In this document: piece after piece, positions 51,248 through 59,777 of the stretch
Numbering within the stretch: the stretch's first letter is position 1
Layout: each line of letters begins with the position of its first letter
Source: CBDIHP01 sp965279195
Lineage (GTDB): Bacteria; Planctomycetota; Planctomycetia; Isosphaerales; Isosphaeraceae
Assembly: GCA_965279195.1 (NCBI GenBank)
Contig: CBDIHP010000032.1
Span: 124,001 to 188,000 of the forward strand
DNA length: 64,000 bases
Direction of reading: 5' to 3'
Notes under the pieces: model-generated
Told to the model about the DNA's origin: nothing
The model's input: only the letters and a program-made list of their open reading frames with translations
Database searches by the model: none
Made by a program: the position numbers and the translations under genes

Positions 51248-53170
51248 TTACGAGCCCAGGAATGCCACCGCCGACCCGCCCTTGGGCTTCCTGCTCGATG
51301 GCGTGATCGTCACGGTGGGGAGGATGACGGGCGCAAGGGACAGGGTCGAGGTCACGCTCGCGGGGGTGGAATTTCCACCGAAAAACAGGCCGCTCACGAC
51401 CGCGTTCACGCCGCTGGTATTGGTGACCCGCAGGACGACGTGGCCTTGCAAGTTCCAGGAGAGATACTGGCCCCCCTGGAACTTGCCGAGGGCCTGCGTG
51501 CTCAGCACGGCGCCGGTGTTCGCGTCGAGCACGTCGATGCGTTCGTTCCGCCCGCCGTTCTGGTCCCAGTCCAGGGCGTAGAGCGCGACGCGGTGCGACT
51601 GGCCGTCGGTCAGATTGACGTCGAAGGACAGGCTCACGTTGCTATACCAGCATGCGGCGATCCGATCGCTGGCGGCGGAGCCGGCCGACTTCCGGAGCCC
51701 GCGGGCGTCCGATGAGGTGGCCGCCCACGTCCAGTTCGACGCGTTCGAGACCGACACCTTCGCGTAAGCAGGAGTGGTGTTCGAAGCCGCGTTCAGGAGG
51801 ACGCCGTCGCTGCCGTACCGTCCCGCCCAGTTCCCCTGCGTCGCGGTGTCCAGCGCGAGAAATGCCGCGGAATTCGTCGCGGAGGGCTTCGCGACGGCCG
51901 TCTCGTAGGCCCCGATGTCGGCCGAGGCCCCCTGAGGACGGGCCAGGCCGGCGAGGTCCACGACGGGGGCGTAGGCGTTGGTGGCCGCGTCGAATGCCGG
52001 GCTTCCGGACTTGAGATGGTAATCGTTCGCCGAGGCGTTCGCGAACAGCGCGGTCGGGTCGGAGACGATCGAGTGGACGTCGTTGCCGGTCAGTGCCCGC
52101 CACGAGGCCAGGCTGATGACCGAATTCTCCCCGTCGGGCGAGAGACGATCCTTGACGACATTAAAGTCTGAGTTGAACCCGGCGATGCTGTCGGGCGAGA
52201 CGGTGATCGAGCCCCGGAAAGACTGGCCGGTGTAGAGGATGTTGTTGCGGAAGACGTTGCCCGTGCTGCCGCCGCTGAGGGTCGCGGCCCAGCGGCCGTC
52301 GGTCGCATTGACGATCGTGTTGTTGACGACCAGATTGTTCCTCGATCCGTCCGAGCCGTTCTGGCGGAAGAACGAGATCCCTGACCCGTGGTTGTTGTAG
52401 AGCAGGTTGTTGCGGAAGGTCGAGTTCTGCACGCCGTCGTTGTTGAGGGCCGCACCGCCGGCTTTGCCGTTGTCCCTGACGACATTCCCCTCGACGAACG
52501 CCCCGGTGATGATGCCATCGCCCCCCGCCTCGCCGTCGGCATTGATCTGGATGCCCGAGGCGTTGTTCCCCCAGACGGTGTTGTTGCGGATGACCGGCCG
52601 GTCCGCCGAGTTGCTGACGTAGATCCCGTGCTGGACCGCCGAGCGCGACGCCGCGTTGTTCTCGATCGTCACGTCCTCGCTGAAGCCCGTGAAAATGCCC
52701 CAGTAGGTGTTCAGGTCGGCATTGTTGTTGCGGATCGTCGCGTGCGTATTGGTGACGCTCCGGATCCCCGCGCGGGGCATCCCGGAGACGCTGAAGCCGT
52801 CGACCGTGACCCAGCTCGCCCCTTCGAGGTTGATGCCGTCCCTCTGGTTCCAGGGGTTCGGCGAGGTGATCGACACGCCGGCGTCGGCCTTGAAGACGAT
52901 GGGCGCGCCCTGGGTGCCGCTGGTGGTGAGGTTGAAGCCGGCGTAGGTGCCCGCCTTCACCGAGACCGAGTCGCCCGGGCTGACGAGATTGGCCGCACGC
53001 TGCAGGGTCTTCCACGGTGCGGCGGCCGTGCCGGCCGCCGAGTCGTTGCCGGCGGGCGAGACCACGAACTGGCTGAGGACCTGACGGACTTCCAGCGCCT
53101 CGACGCGCCCGACGAACGCGCGGCGGCTGTTCCGCCCGCGCGGTGATGAGTTGCGATGCAACGGTGGCAC
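51248..53170 (-). CDS. exported right-handed parallel beta-helix protein
   Basis: 640 residues from a GTG at 53170 (VPPLHRNSSPRGRNSRRAF). The basic N-terminus is followed by VEALEVRQVLS, the planctomycete sorting motif. Residues about 35-70 are a DUF1565-type start (SPAGNDSAAGTAAAPWKTLQ), and residues about 85-400 form the parallel beta-helix (TIRNNNADLNTYWG, VIRNNTVWGNNASGIQ, FRNNLLYNNHGSGIS). The C-terminal 200 residues are a separate beta domain with DTATQGNWAGRYGSDG, VALYALDWDQNG and GVNAVVSGLFFGG, found on many bacterial secreted proteins. Relatives bind or cleave polysaccharides; no catalytic set is identifiable. A promoter candidate lies upstream. Confidence 0.87.
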   Translation of the reverse strand: MPPLHRNSSPRGRNSRRAFVGRVEALEVRQVLSQFVVSPAGNDSAAGTAAAPWKTLQRAANLVSPGDSVSVKAGTYAGFNLTTSGTQGAPIVFKADAGVSITSPNPWNQRDGINLEGASWVTVDGFSVSGMPRAGIRSVTNTHATIRNNNADLNTYWGIFTGFSEDVTIENNAASRSAVQHGIYVSNSADRPVIRNNTVWGNNASGIQINADGEAGGDGIITGAFVEGNVVRDNGKAGGAALNNDGVQNSTFRNNLLYNNHGSGISFFRQNGSDGSRNNLVVNNTIVNATDGRWAATLSGGSTGNVFRNNILYTGQSFRGSITVSPDSIAGFNSDFNVVKDRLSPDGENSVISLASWRALTGNDVHSIVSDPTALFANASANDYHLKSGSPAFDAATNAYAPVVDLAGLARPQGASADIGAYETAVAKPSATNSAAFLALDTATQGNWAGRYGSDGVLLNAASNTTPAYAKVSVSNASNWTWAATSSDARGLRKSAGSAASDRIAACWYSNVSLSFDVNLTDGQSHRVALYALDWDQNGGRNERIDVLDANTGAVLSTQALGKFQGGQYLSWNLQGHVVLRVTNTSGVNAVVSGLFFGGNSTPASVTSTLSLAPVILPTVTITPSSRKPKGGSAVAFLGS

Positions 53171-53247
53171 TCCAGGTTGTGCGAAGCGGAGATCCCTCAG
53201 GCATCACAGAACGCGACGTGAGTTGGCCTTCGTTGGGGGATCATCGG

Positions 53248-53276
53248 ATCGTAGGAGGACAACCCGAATACGTCAA
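53248..53276 (-). promoter_or_regulatory. sigma-70-type promoter candidate for the beta-helix gene
   Basis: On the minus strand TTGACG (53276-53271), a 17-base spacer and TACGAT (53253-53248): five of six and four of six consensus matches. The expected transcript would have a leader of about 70 bases before the GTG at 53170. Confidence 0.5.
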
Positions 53277-53375
53277 GGTTCAATCGTCATTGAAATTTTT
53301 GATCAATCCACAGTCCCGGAGATCTGCGGTTGCAACGCACCCGGGCGTACGACACAATATGGATATTGTTGTCCA

Positions 53376-53404
53376 ATTCAAATCGGGCCGGGTCTGCGGT
53401 ACAA
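53376..53404 (+). promoter_or_regulatory. sigma-70-type promoter candidate for the cytochrome gene
   Basis: TTCAAA (53376-53381), a 17-base spacer and TACAAT (53399-53404), with four of six and five of six consensus matches. It lies in a locally A+T-rich stretch about 40 bases before the ATG at 53445. Confidence 0.45.
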
Positions 53405-53444
53405 TCGACCCGGGGTCGGGCGTCGAGGATACGGGAGAATGGTG

Positions 53445-54743
53445 ATGTCTGGACTTCGCAGGATCGGGGCGGCGATCGGCCTCCTGGCGTCTCTCGGGAT
53501 CCCCGCCGCCCCGTCGCGTGCCGAACTGCCCATCGAGCGGGAGCCGATCCGATACGCCGATTCGAAGCCGACCGACCCGATTGCCAGGCTCCAGGCGAGG
53601 ATCGACGCGGGCTCCGAGCGACTGGCCTTCGACGAAGAGGGGACGGGCTACCTGGCGTCGGTCCTGAGGGCGCTGGGGGTGAGCAAGACGTCGCAGACTC
53701 TGGTGTTCTCGAAGACGAGCTTCCAGCACACCAGGATCGCCCCGCGCACGCCGCGTGCGGTTTATTTCTCGGATGACGTCTATGTCGGGTGGTGCCAGGG
53801 CGGCGACGTCGTCGAGGTCGCCGCCGTCGATCCGAAGCTCGGGGCGACCTTCTACATCCTCGACCAGGAGAAGGTCCGGAAGCCCAGGTTTCAGCGCCAG
53901 ACCGACCTCTGCATCCAGTGCCACATGTCGTCGAAGACGAAGGACGTCCCCGGTCACCTGGTTCGTTCGATCTACCCCGACCGCCGCGGCTACCCGATCT
54001 TCAGTGCGGGCGGCCACGTGACCGACGCCACCAGCCCGCTCAAGGAGCGCTGGGGCGGCTGGTACGTCACCGGCCAGCACGGCGACCAGCGGCACATGGG
54101 CAACGCGATCCTGGAGGACGCCGACCACCCGGAGAACCTCGATGTCGAGTCGGGCGCGAACCTCGACGATCTCAAGCGGAAGGTCGACACCACACCGTAC
54201 CTCGCCGGCACCAGCGACATCGTGGCCCTGATGGTGATGGAGCATCAGACCCAGGCCCACAACGTCATCACCGCCGCCGGCTACGACGCCCGCATGGCCG
54301 ATCTCTACGACAAAGGGATCAACGAGGCCCTCGGCCGCCCAGCCGGGACGGTCTCCGACAGCACGAAGTCCCGCATCCGATCCCACGCCGAGAACATCGT
54401 CCAGGCCTTCCTGTTCTGCAACGAGGCCAAACTCACGGCGCCGATCACGGGGAATTCCGGCTTCGTCGAGCAGTTCGCGGAGCGAGGGACGCGGGACAAG
54501 CAGGGCCGCTCGCTCCGCGACTTCGACCTCAAGACCCGCCTCTTCCGCTACCCCTGCAGCTACCTGATCGAATCCGAAGCCTATCGCTCGCTGCCGCAGC
54601 CCGTCCGAGACCGCGTCGCCCTCCGCCTCCGCGAGATCCTCGAAGACCGCGACCACACCGAACCTTTCGCCCACCTCAGTACTCAGGACCGCCGAAACAT
54701 CCTCCAGATCCTCGAAGAAACAAACCCAGACATCCTCAAGTAA
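53445..54743 (+). CDS. exported monohaem cytochrome c-like protein
   Basis: 432 residues from the ATG at 53445 (MSGLRRIGAAIGLLASLG), with GGGAG seven bases upstream; an ATG two codons earlier is too close to it. The N-terminus is a signal peptide ending near APSRA. One haem-binding motif CIQCH is at Cys156, Cys159 and His160. The segment KDVPGHLVRSIYPDRRGYPI follows, and a histidine-rich part (HGDQRHMGN, MEHQTQAHN) may supply distal ligands. I know of similar planctomycete and proteobacterial proteins annotated only as cytochrome-containing; the electron partner is not known. The remaining sequence is largely helical. Confidence 0.8.
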   Translation: MSGLRRIGAAIGLLASLGIPAAPSRAELPIEREPIRYADSKPTDPIARLQARIDAGSERLAFDEEGTGYLASVLRALGVSKTSQTLVFSKTSFQHTRIAPRTPRAVYFSDDVYVGWCQGGDVVEVAAVDPKLGATFYILDQEKVRKPRFQRQTDLCIQCHMSSKTKDVPGHLVRSIYPDRRGYPIFSAGGHVTDATSPLKERWGGWYVTGQHGDQRHMGNAILEDADHPENLDVESGANLDDLKRKVDTTPYLAGTSDIVALMVMEHQTQAHNVITAAGYDARMADLYDKGINEALGRPAGTVSDSTKSRIRSHAENIVQAFLFCNEAKLTAPITGNSGFVEQFAERGTRDKQGRSLRDFDLKTRLFRYPCSYLIESEAYRSLPQPVRDRVALRLREILEDRDHTEPFAHLSTQDRRNILQILEETNPDILK

Positions 54744-54750
54744 CCCCTTT

Positions 54751-54778
54751 GGAGTGCGGCAGTCCGGCTCCCGCTTTT
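54751..54778. repeat. degenerate arm of the GGAGTGCGG repeat family
   Basis: GGAGTGCGGCAG and CTCCCGCTTTT flank a short centre, in the same order as the outer arm of the nested palindrome at 35157. It begins seven bases after the cytochrome stop codon and ends in TTTT, so it may also work as a terminator. Confidence 0.5.
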
Positions 54779-54885
54779 CTTCTCCACCCTCTCGCCCCCC
54801 AATCCACCCCTCGGTTGAACAACCCTCCAACCCCTGTTAAGAAAGGACCATCCACGACCCACCGACGCCGAATCCGAGGTGCCCA

Positions 54886-56982
54886 GTGAAACGACTCTCC
54901 TTCGCCCTGCTCATCACCCACCTCGCGATTCTCCCCGCCCTCGCCGCCGACCCTCCCTTCCGCGCCGGTGCCGCCGTCGTGGACATCACCCCGACGAAGC
55001 TCCCCGCGATCGTCGCCGGCGGCTTCCTGGAGGCGAAGGGCAACAAGATCGAGGACCGACTCTACGTCCGGGCGATCGTGATGGAGTCGGGCGGGACCAG
55101 GCTCGGGTTCGCCATCGTCGACACTTGCATGATGGCGCAATCGCTCATCGATGATGCGAAGCAGGGCATCCAGAAGGGTTGCGGGATCCCCGTCGATCAC
55201 CTGATGATTTCGGCCACGCACACGCACTCGGCCCCGGCGGCGATGGGGTGCCTGGGTACTCGACAGGACAAGGATTATGCCGCGGTCCTCCCCGGCAAGA
55301 TCGCCGACGCGGTGGTCGCCGCGAACGGGAAGCTCCAGCCCGCGAAGGTCGGCTGGGCGTCGGTCGACGACTGGCACCATACCCACAACCGGCGCTGGGT
55401 GCGTCGCCCCGAGACGAAGATCGTCGACCCCTTCGGCAACGCCACCGGCCTGGCTCACATGCACCCGGGCTACCTCAGCAAGGACATCATCGGGCCGTCG
55501 GGTCCGGTGGACCCGGGCCTCTCGGTGGTGTCGATCCGGACGGCCGACGGCACGCCGCTGGCCGTCCTTGCGAACTACTCGCAGCACTACTTCGGCGCGC
55601 CGGCGGTCTCGGCCGACTATTACGGCTACTTCTGCGAATCTCTCGCGAAGATGATGGGTCAGGAAGGCAAGGGCAACGGGCCGTTCGTGGCGGCGATGTC
55701 GCAGGGAACGAGCGGCGATCAGATGTGGATGGATTACGGCTCGCCGAAATCCGACCTGACCCTGAAGACGTACGCCGAGGCCGTCGCGAGGACTGCATTT
55801 CAGGCCGTCGGGAAGGTCGAGTACAAGGACTCCGTCCCGCTCGGGATCGTGGAACGACGGCTGGACCTGGCGTATCGGGTTCCGAACGACTCTCGCCTGG
55901 ACTGGGCCCGGCCGATCGCAGCGAAGGTCGAGGACGACCTGCCGAAGAACCAGCGCGAGGTCTACGCCAAGGAGGCCCTGATCCTCCACGAGCGGCAGCG
56001 CACCCAGGTCAAGCTGCAGGCCATCCGGATCGGGGACCTGACGATCGCGACATTGCCGAACGAGGTCTACGCGATCACAGGACTGAAGCTCAAGGCCCAG
56101 TCGCCGTCGCGTGCTCATTTCAATATCGAACTGGCCAATGGGGCGGAAGGTTACATCCCGCCCCCCGAGCAGCACGTCCTCGGCGGCTACACCACCTGGC
56201 CCGCGCGGACGGCCGGGCTGGAAGTCCAGGCCGAGCCGAAGATCGTCGAGACGTTGCTCGGGGCCCTCGAAGCGGTGACGGGACAGAAACGTCGCCCGCT
56301 GGTCGACGAGCACGGGCCCTACGCCGAGGCGGTCCTGAAACTGAAGCCGGGCGGTTACTGGCGGCTCAATGAGATCCAGGGCGAGCAGGCAACCAATGCG
56401 GTGGCGGGAGGCCAACCCGCCATGGTCAGCGCCGCAGGGCACGCCTGGTACCTGCCCGGCGTCGCGACGGGGACGGGCGTCGGCTCCGACGAGGCCCTCC
56501 GTCCGTCAGCGTTCTCCGGGTCGAATAAGATCAACCGCTCGGTTCATCTCGCCGGGGGCGCGATCCACGCGGACATGAAGCACATTGGCCGGTACTCGAT
56601 CGCGCTCTGGTTCTGGCTCGGCGAGTCCAGCGGCGCGAGCGATCGGGTCGGGAAACTCATCGACGCGTCGGGCGGCCTGGCGGTGAAGGCGAAGCAGGAT
56701 CGGGACCACAGGGTCAGGCTCACGCTCGGCGATGCGGTCACCCGCATCGACTGGAACGCATCCGAGTGGCATTTCCTCGTCGCTGTCCGCGATGGTGAGA
56801 CGATCCGGCTCTTCGTCGACGGCCAGAACGCGCTCGAAGCGCCGTCAAAGGCGACTTCTCACCTCCAGCGTATCCTCGTCGGCGATGGGCTCCAGGGGAA
56901 AATCGACGAACTGGCGGTGTTCGATCGGGCTCTCGACGCGGGCGAGATCGAGATGCTCTGGAAAGCCGGTGGCGTGAAGTGA
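54886..56982 (+). CDS. neutral/alkaline ceramidase-like protein with C-terminal LamG domain
   Basis: 698 residues from a GTG at 54886 (VKRLSFALLITHLAIL), with a signal peptide ending at LAA. The N-terminal domain (about 22-460) matches neutral/alkaline non-lysosomal ceramidases: FRAGAAVVDITPTKLPA, DRLYVRAIVMESGG, ISATHTHSAPAAMG (zinc-binding His) and TIATLPNEVYAITGLKLK. The usual ceramidase C-terminal domain is absent; instead a concanavalin-like LamG domain (about 540-695, IALWFWLGESSG, HFLVAVRDGETIRLFVDGQNA) is fused. Substrate may be a ceramide, another N-acyl lipid or a sugar ester. Planctomycetes hold many such homologues, most without biochemical test. Confidence 0.85.
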   Translation: MKRLSFALLITHLAILPALAADPPFRAGAAVVDITPTKLPAIVAGGFLEAKGNKIEDRLYVRAIVMESGGTRLGFAIVDTCMMAQSLIDDAKQGIQKGCGIPVDHLMISATHTHSAPAAMGCLGTRQDKDYAAVLPGKIADAVVAANGKLQPAKVGWASVDDWHHTHNRRWVRRPETKIVDPFGNATGLAHMHPGYLSKDIIGPSGPVDPGLSVVSIRTADGTPLAVLANYSQHYFGAPAVSADYYGYFCESLAKMMGQEGKGNGPFVAAMSQGTSGDQMWMDYGSPKSDLTLKTYAEAVARTAFQAVGKVEYKDSVPLGIVERRLDLAYRVPNDSRLDWARPIAAKVEDDLPKNQREVYAKEALILHERQRTQVKLQAIRIGDLTIATLPNEVYAITGLKLKAQSPSRAHFNIELANGAEGYIPPPEQHVLGGYTTWPARTAGLEVQAEPKIVETLLGALEAVTGQKRRPLVDEHGPYAEAVLKLKPGGYWRLNEIQGEQATNAVAGGQPAMVSAAGHAWYLPGVATGTGVGSDEALRPSAFSGSNKINRSVHLAGGAIHADMKHIGRYSIALWFWLGESSGASDRVGKLIDASGGLAVKAKQDRDHRVRLTLGDAVTRIDWNASEWHFLVAVRDGETIRLFVDGQNALEAPSKATSHLQRILVGDGLQGKIDELAVFDRALDAGEIEMLWKAGGVK

Positions 56983-57176
56983 GACCTCGCCCCGCCCAAT
57001 GGCCCGGCGAGGGTGCGTCACTAGCCGCCGTCGGTGGGTCGGCTGATCCGATGGTCGCGTCCTCTCGCTGACGGGGGCGGAGCCGGGTTGGAGACGACCG
57101 CGCGGCCCGGCTTGTCGCGGTGGGGTGACTCCTCCCCTTCGCGACATCTTCGACTCACTCGACTCGGGTGAACGCG

Positions 57177-57215
57177 GCGAGGGCGGCCCCGCCTCGAACG
57201 CAGGGCCGCCCTCGC
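57177..57215 (-). terminator. hairpin at the end of the outer-membrane protein gene
   Basis: A perfect 13-bp stem (57177-57189 with 57203-57215) lies 50 bases beyond the minus-strand stop codon. The 282-base gap from 56983 to 57264 between convergent genes holds no other feature I can support. Confidence 0.55.
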
Positions 57216-57264
57216 TTGACCGCACAGGGGGGGGGCACACCAGACAGAACCTTTCGCGGCCCGA

Positions 57265-59226
57265 TCAGTACGCGAGGGTGACGGCGCAGAATGCGGAGAC
57301 CGGGGTGTCGGTCCGATAACCGAAGTTGCTGTAGATGTCGCGGAAGCCCAGGCCAGGCAGCAGCATGTTGGCACCGGCGATCACGATCATCTGATCGTTG
57401 AGGAACGGCCGCCACTCGAAGCCGCTGCTCATGTCGATGCCGACCGTGCGGTGGACGGTGCCGCTGTACAGGAACTGCTGGAGGACGTTGGTCTTGTCGA
57501 ACATGAGGAAGTTCATGTTGTTGACCATGCGGAGCCTCGGGGTGAGGTCCATGTCCTGGCCGAGGTTGAAGAGCAACTGGCCGGGGTTCACGAAGTTCGA
57601 CTGCGACTGGATCTTGTTCGACCGGAGGTCGGACATCAGCGAGCCGGGGTTGAACAGGTTGACGCCGAAGATCGGGATCGCCTGGCGCTGGATGTAGCTG
57701 AAGATGCCGCCGGCGAAGACCTGGTTGTCGAGGATCGAGTCCCAGCCGGTGGCCTTGCCATTGTTGATGTTGCCGTCGCCGGACTGCCAGAGGAAGGAGG
57801 TCCGGAACCGCATCCAGTCGCGGTCGTAGGAGAGTTCGATGGCGGCCATCTGGGCGGAGATCTCGACGCCTCGGTTGGCGAGGGGGTTCAGGCCGTCCCG
57901 TCCGAAGACCCAGTAGAAGGCGTGGTTGACGTTGAACCTGCCGAAGTGGCCGTCGCCGGTGAAGCCGAGGTAGACGGCGTCGATGCGGTGCTGCTGGAAG
58001 ATACCGACGGGGTCCGGGCGGTTGAGCTGGCGGTTCTTGTTGAGCTTGAAGAACGGCTCGTCGTTGTTGTAGTGGATGCTGCCCTGGACCGTGTAGCCGG
58101 GGACGATGAAGTCCTGGCGGTAGTAGTTCGCGATGAACACATTCTGGTGGCGGTCGTGCCAGGAGTTCAGGCCGGAGTTCGTGTCCTTCTCCCACTGGCG
58201 GAAGTAGATGACGTTGAACTGGTCGCGGTTGGCGTTCCTGGTTCCGAAGAGCCTCACCGCCCGGTTGGCGTCGGAGAAGACGAAGCCGCGGAAGTCGGAG
58301 TTGAAGAACTGGGTACCGGCCCGCAACGACGTGAAGTCATAGTTCGGGCTGGTGTCGGCGAGCTTCATCTCGCCGAAGAGTTCCTGGAGGGCGAAGAACG
58401 TCCGGGAGCGCTGGGTGCCGGCGAGGACGTTGGGGTTGACCTGGGCGAGTTCCGACAGCGACAGGTTGTTGACGTTGAAGGTCGGCGTGACCTTGATCTT
58501 CCAGTCGGCCGGCTTGAAGGCCGCGTCGCCGTGGGACAGTTCGATCCCGATGTTGGTGAGGTTCTGGAAGAAGAACTGATTCGGGCGGCCGAAGAACGGG
58601 AACTGGCCGGCGCGGGAGGTCGACTCGAACGGCCCGGTCTGGGTCACGACCCGGCGGTACTCGAAGAAATTGAGGGTCGTCGCGGTGACGTCGAGGAACG
58701 TGTGGTTCCCGATGATCGGGTAATCGCCCTTGAACACGTTCTGATTGTAGGGGTCGAGGAGCCGGCCGAGGACGAACGGGTAGTCGTCCTGGGGCGGGTG
58801 GCCCTTCTCGTAGCGGTCCCACGCGGGGAAGCCGATCCGCCAGCGGTCCTCGATGGGGATGAAGTCGGCCGAGGTCTGCCCCTCGGTCGGCAGGATGCTC
58901 GACGGGCCGGTGTACCCGTTGGGCGAGTAGACCGGGTTGCCGAAGCTGGTCCCGATCGGGAAGGTCGGCTCCGGCGAGGGGGCGGGGAAGGTCGGCTCCG
59001 GCCCCGGTGCGCGGAGGATCTCCGACGGGCCGTCGGGGATCGGCGGCAGCTGGAATCGCGATCGCCTGACGCCGGGGTCGGCCCACTTGCCGGCGGCGCC
59101 GATGGGTGCCGGCTCGGGCACCCCGTCTTCGCCAAAGGCGGGAGGGGCACCGGCCGCGAGCCCGGCGAGACACAGGCTCGCGACGCTCGCCCACGTCGAT
59201 CGATTCGCCCAGACGGCTCGAGCCAT
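57265..59226 (-). CDS. planctomycete outer-membrane beta-barrel-like protein
   Basis: 653 residues from the ATG at 59226 (MARAVWANRSTWASVASL), with a signal peptide ending near FG. A proline-rich linker with repeated PTFP follows. From about residue 110 the sequence alternates hydrophobic and polar residues, with many aromatic residues at strand ends (FFQNLTNIGIELSHG, FYWVFGRDGLNPLANRG, IELSYDRDWMRFRTSFLW) and ends VSAFCAVTLAY with a terminal aromatic residue, as outer-membrane barrels do. These large planctomycete proteins are believed to be porin-like but are not characterised. A single Cys in the last ten residues is unusual for a barrel. The divergent gap to 59778 may hold its promoter. 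Confidence 0.75.
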   Translation of the reverse strand: MARAVWANRSTWASVASLCLAGLAAGAPPAFGEDGVPEPAPIGAAGKWADPGVRRSRFQLPPIPDGPSEILRAPGPEPTFPAPSPEPTFPIGTSFGNPVYSPNGYTGPSSILPTEGQTSADFIPIEDRWRIGFPAWDRYEKGHPPQDDYPFVLGRLLDPYNQNVFKGDYPIIGNHTFLDVTATTLNFFEYRRVVTQTGPFESTSRAGQFPFFGRPNQFFFQNLTNIGIELSHGDAAFKPADWKIKVTPTFNVNNLSLSELAQVNPNVLAGTQRSRTFFALQELFGEMKLADTSPNYDFTSLRAGTQFFNSDFRGFVFSDANRAVRLFGTRNANRDQFNVIYFRQWEKDTNSGLNSWHDRHQNVFIANYYRQDFIVPGYTVQGSIHYNNDEPFFKLNKNRQLNRPDPVGIFQQHRIDAVYLGFTGDGHFGRFNVNHAFYWVFGRDGLNPLANRGVEISAQMAAIELSYDRDWMRFRTSFLWQSGDGNINNGKATGWDSILDNQVFAGGIFSYIQRQAIPIFGVNLFNPGSLMSDLRSNKIQSQSNFVNPGQLLFNLGQDMDLTPRLRMVNNMNFLMFDKTNVLQQFLYSGTVHRTVGIDMSSGFEWRPFLNDQMIVIAGANMLLPGLGFRDIYSNFGYRTDTPVSAFCAVTLAY

Positions 59227-59777
59227 GAGTTTCACTCCCTCCAGCGGGGGTTCGAGGGGAGACGTCGGGCATCGCCCGGTCACCATCGACGGTACGTAAA
59301 CGAGACCAGCTCACAGGGACGTTGGGGGGCCGGAGCGGGGCCCGTTGACCTGCTCGTCGGGTCCGGATCAGCACCCAGATGTGGTCGGGGGCATGACCGG
59401 CTCAGACCGAGGTCTTCGGCCTTCAGAATCGGTTTTCCGAATTGATGGCCTTGAACGATTCGCCGGATTTCGCGGATTTCACGCGTGGAAACGGTTGTCC
59501 CGGACGCTCTGGTTGATTTGCCTGCGTCGAATTTGACGGTTTTCGGGGTTCTCCGCGATTTTCCGAACAGTTCGCGAGGCCCCCGTGCCGATCCTAACAA
59601 TCGATACGACCGTCGATGTCGAGGCGCAGCCCCGGAGGATCCCTCCCCCGAGGTCGCCGGATGGTCGGTGCCCGTCGCCGAGGCGCGGGCTCGAACCGGA
59701 CACGGGCCGAAACCGGATCCCCCGCGGCGAGTGCGACTGGATCGCCTGCCGGGCCCCCCTACCAGAAAGGCAAAGCC
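59227..59777. other. 551-base divergent intergenic region
   Basis: No supported gene. The part at about 59400-59560 is visibly less G+C-rich than its surroundings and contains repeated GGATTT/GATTTT and TCGCGGATTTC-like words. TTGACG at 59533-59538 resembles a -35 box but no good -10 box follows. The region separates the outer-membrane protein gene from the DUF336 protein gene, which are transcribed away from each other, so both promoters should lie here. Confidence 0.45.
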
